Position numbers and translations under genes: made by a program
DNA from: Paraburkholderia sabiae
GTDB lineage: Bacteria; Pseudomonadota; Gammaproteobacteria; Burkholderiales; Burkholderiaceae
Direction: 5' to 3'
Assembly: GCF_030412785.1 (NCBI RefSeq)
Contig: NZ_CP125295.1
Location: forward strand, 4,898,001 to 4,962,000
DNA length: 64,000 nt
Part shown: positions 62,066 to 64,000 of the stretch, in pieces
Position numbering within the stretch: the stretch's first letter is position 1
How the letters are laid out: every line of letters begins with the position of its first letter
Notes under the pieces: model-generated
Seen by the model: only the letters and a program-made list of their open reading frames with translations
Databases searched by the model: none
What the model was told of the DNA's origin: nothing

Positions 62066-64000
62066 ATGCAGAGCGGCACCATCAATCGTCAACGGAAATG
62101 GGCGGCCGCAGCGGCTGCGATGCTCGGCGTTTTCATCACCCTCACCACGCTCACGTGGCGCGCGGATGCAGCACGCATCACGCAGGTTTCGCCGCAAGGC
62201 AAGGTCGCGCAGGTCCGGCAGGTCGTCGTCAAGTTCGACGAATCGATGGTCGCGTTCGGCGCGCCCGATCTGCCCGCGCCCGCGCGCATCAAGTGCAACG
62301 ACGCGTCGGCGAGCGCCGGCCAGGCGCGCTGGATCGACGACAAGACCTGGGCGTGGGACTTCAATGCCGATCTGCCGCCCGGCGTCGCCTGTTCCGTCGA
62401 TCTGAACGACGGCTTGAAGTCGTCGGCTGGCCATGCGTTGACGGGCCCGCGCCACTACGCGTTCGAAACGGGCGGCCCGTTCGTGCAGAACGTTCAGCCC
62501 TACGGCGGCGAAATCGAGGAAAACCAGGCGTTCGTCCTGCGTCTGAACGGCCCGGCGACGGATGCATCTGTGCAGCAGCACGTGTGGTGCGAATCGAGCG
62601 GACTCGGCAACCGGATTCCCGTGAAGAACGTCGATGCCGCGACGCGCACTGAACTGCTCAAGCGTTTCCGTCTGCAAAAGGAAGCGGCGCGCGTGCTGAC
62701 GCTGCAATGCCAGCAGGCGCTGCCGTCGGGTGCGAAGGCGCAGCTGGTGTATGGCAAGGGCGTCGCGAGTCCGAGCGGCATTGCGAACGACGTCGAACGC
62801 CGTTTCGATTTCAACGTGCGCGAACCGTTCGCCGCGAGCTTCAGTTGCGAGCGCGAGAACGCGAAGGCGCCCTGCACGCCTTTGCGGCCGCTACGCGTCC
62901 AGTTCAACGCGCCCATTCTGCGCACCGACGCCGAAAAGATCCGCATCAAGGGGCCGAACGGCGAGATCAAGCCGACCTTCTCGCCCGACGACAAAGACCC
63001 GCAAACCACGGCGATCGAATTCGCCGCGCCGCTGCCCGAGCGCGCCGACCTGAGCATCGAACTGCCGTCGAATCTGAAAGACGTCAGCGGCCGCGCGCTG
63101 ACCAACGCGGACCTGTTCCCGCTCAAGACGACGACGGCGCCGCTGCCGCCGCTCGCGAAGTTTTCTTCGGGGACGTTCGGCATCGTCGAGCGTTTTGCGG
63201 AGCCGGACATGCCCGCGCTCGTGCCCGTCACGCTGCGCAATGTCGAAGCCGATCTGCATATCGCCGGACTGAACGCGGGCAACGCGCAGTTCACGAAGCT
63301 TCGCGTCGATGCCGACAGCGACATCCGCCGCTGGATGCGCAATGTCGATCGCTTCGACGGCTTCATGATGGATCGCCAGTCGATCAACCAGCAGATGCCG
63401 CAACTGCTCGCGCACAATCCGCATCCCGTGATCGTGCCGCGCAAGAGCGAAGACTCGGACCCAGCCGAAGACCGCAAGAATCCGTTGATCGACGTGCGCT
63501 CGCTGTCGTTGCTCGCGGGTCAAAAGAATGTCGAAACGCTCGCGCTGCCGAAAGCCGATCCGAAAACGTTGCGACCGTTCGAAGTGGTCGGCGTGCCTGT
63601 CACGAAGCCCGGTTTCTATGTGATCGAACTCGCGTCGCCCGCGCTCGGCGCATCGCTGCTCGGCAAGCAGGCGCCGATGTACGTGCGCACGGCGGTGCTC
63701 GTCACGAATCTCGGCGTGCACTTCAAACAGGGACGCGAAAACAGCGTCGTCTGGGTCACGACGCTCGACAAGGGCCAGCCCGTCCCGAACGCCGACGTGC
63801 ACGTGAGCGACTGCAACGGCGACGAACTCGCGTCGGGCAAGACAGATGCGCACGGCGTGCTGACGATCAACCAGTCGCTGACGTCGCGCAGCGAGTGCAA
63901 GGACGAAAGCTTCGACGGCTTCTTCGTGTCGGCGCGTATCGACGATCCGAAGACGGGTCACGACATGGCGTTCGTGCGCTCCGACTGGAATCGCGGGATC
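62066..64000 (+). CDS. Alpha-2-macroglobulin family protein, 5' part (runs off the window)
   Basis: At least 645 residues; the frame is open to the last base. It starts MQSGTINRQRKWAAAAAAML with a signal peptide (hydrophobic GVFITLTTLTW, cleavage near ADA), then repeated beta-rich MG-type domains (QVRQVVVKFDESM, NVQPYGGEIEENQAFVLRL, FSCERENAKAPCTPLRPLRVQF) and the MG region RTAVLVTNLGVHFKQGRENSVVWVT. The thioester and bait regions would be beyond the window. Bacterial alpha-2-macroglobulins are periplasmic protease traps, usually followed by a pbpC-type peptidoglycan glycosyltransferase. GGGAG sits eight bases before the ATG at 62066; an ATG at 62045 is an alternative. Confidence 0.9.
   Translation, partial: MQSGTINRQRKWAAAAAAMLGVFITLTTLTWRADAARITQVSPQGKVAQVRQVVVKFDESMVAFGAPDLPAPARIKCNDASASAGQARWIDDKTWAWDFNADLPPGVACSVDLNDGLKSSAGHALTGPRHYAFETGGPFVQNVQPYGGEIEENQAFVLRLNGPATDASVQQHVWCESSGLGNRIPVKNVDAATRTELLKRFRLQKEAARVLTLQCQQALPSGAKAQLVYGKGVASPSGIANDVERRFDFNVREPFAASFSCERENAKAPCTPLRPLRVQFNAPILRTDAEKIRIKGPNGEIKPTFSPDDKDPQTTAIEFAAPLPERADLSIELPSNLKDVSGRALTNADLFPLKTTTAPLPPLAKFSSGTFGIVERFAEPDMPALVPVTLRNVEADLHIAGLNAGNAQFTKLRVDADSDIRRWMRNVDRFDGFMMDRQSINQQMPQLLAHNPHPVIVPRKSEDSDPAEDRKNPLIDVRSLSLLAGQKNVETLALPKADPKTLRPFEVVGVPVTKPGFYVIELASPALGASLLGKQAPMYVRTAVLVTNLGVHFKQGRENSVVWVTTLDKGQPVPNADVHVSDCNGDELASGKTDAHGVLTINQSLTSRSECKDESFDGFFVSARIDDPKTGHDMAFVRSDWNRGI

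Overview
The window is a high-GC, densely coded, entirely bacterial stretch that looks like the primary chromosome of a Burkholderiaceae species, most likely Paraburkholderia or Caballeronia. The evidence is the gene content and order: phaC-phaA-phaB-phaR next to rimO, a bktB-type thiolase, surE-pcm-nlpD-rpoS, dnaX-ebfC-recR with the SRP RNA just upstream, trxA-rho, and a ligD-ku pair. Many promoters also show the TACAAT/TATAAT -10 boxes usual in this group. I see no prophage, integrase, CRISPR array, rRNA or tRNA gene. Almost everything is recognisable housekeeping or metabolic DNA.

Layout. 1-1.7 kb: PLP-dependent threonine/serine dehydratase and mscL. 1.8-6.1 kb: three two-component proteins on the minus strand (CHASE3-type membrane histidine kinase, single-domain response regulator, soluble REC-PAS-kinase-REC hybrid) with no DNA-binding output. 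6.6-12 kb: an orphan protein, an AsmA-family protein, a fetAB-like ABC exporter and a secreted hypothetical protein. 12.1-12.7 kb: first copy of a composite inverted repeat. 12.7-14.9 kb: a divergent alcohol-dehydrogenase-like gene and its LysR neighbour. 14.9-20.5 kb: a small acidic protein, the NHEJ pair ligD-ku and a cytochrome P450. 20.7-27.3 kb: serB, metC, a secreted hypothetical protein, bktB, kdgK-like kinase, rimO. 27.7-32.7 kb: polyhydroxyalkanoate genes phaR, phaB, phaA, phaC, all on the minus strand, transcribed phaC to phaR. 33.1-37.7 kb: pgeF, rluD, bamD, rlmD. 37.8-40.1 kb: two nuclease-type genes converging on the second copy of the repeat. 40.1-44.0 kb: surE-pcm-nlpD-rpoS. 44.2-49.4 kb: quinone oxidoreductase, a NitT/TauT-type ABC importer and a CoA transferase. 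49.5-53.2 kb: recR, ebfC, dnaX, ffs. 53.6-64 kb: trxA, rho, a MerR regulator, mtfA, rpmE2, a membrane glycosyltransferase with a MATE transporter, a MerR-carboxymuconolactone decarboxylase pair, and the start of an alpha-2-macroglobulin gene that runs off the window.

How the genes work together. PhaA/BktB make 3-ketoacyl-CoA, PhaB reduces it, PhaC polymerises it and PhaR represses synthesis according to granule state. DnaX, EbfC, RecR, LigD and Ku belong to replication and repair. SurE, Pcm, NlpD and RpoS are a stress and stationary-phase block.

The least ordinary signal is a roughly 530-base composite inverted repeat present twice (12107-12634 and 38714-39245) in opposite orientation. It has two near-200-base arms, each holding a perfect 15-bp hairpin, around an asymmetric core of about 135 bases, and it is flanked by TTTTG/TTTTGGG simple repeats. 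Three genes whose 3' ends face these elements all shift to T- and G-ending codons as they approach it. No transposase is present. I could not run any search, so the novelty of this element is unknown.
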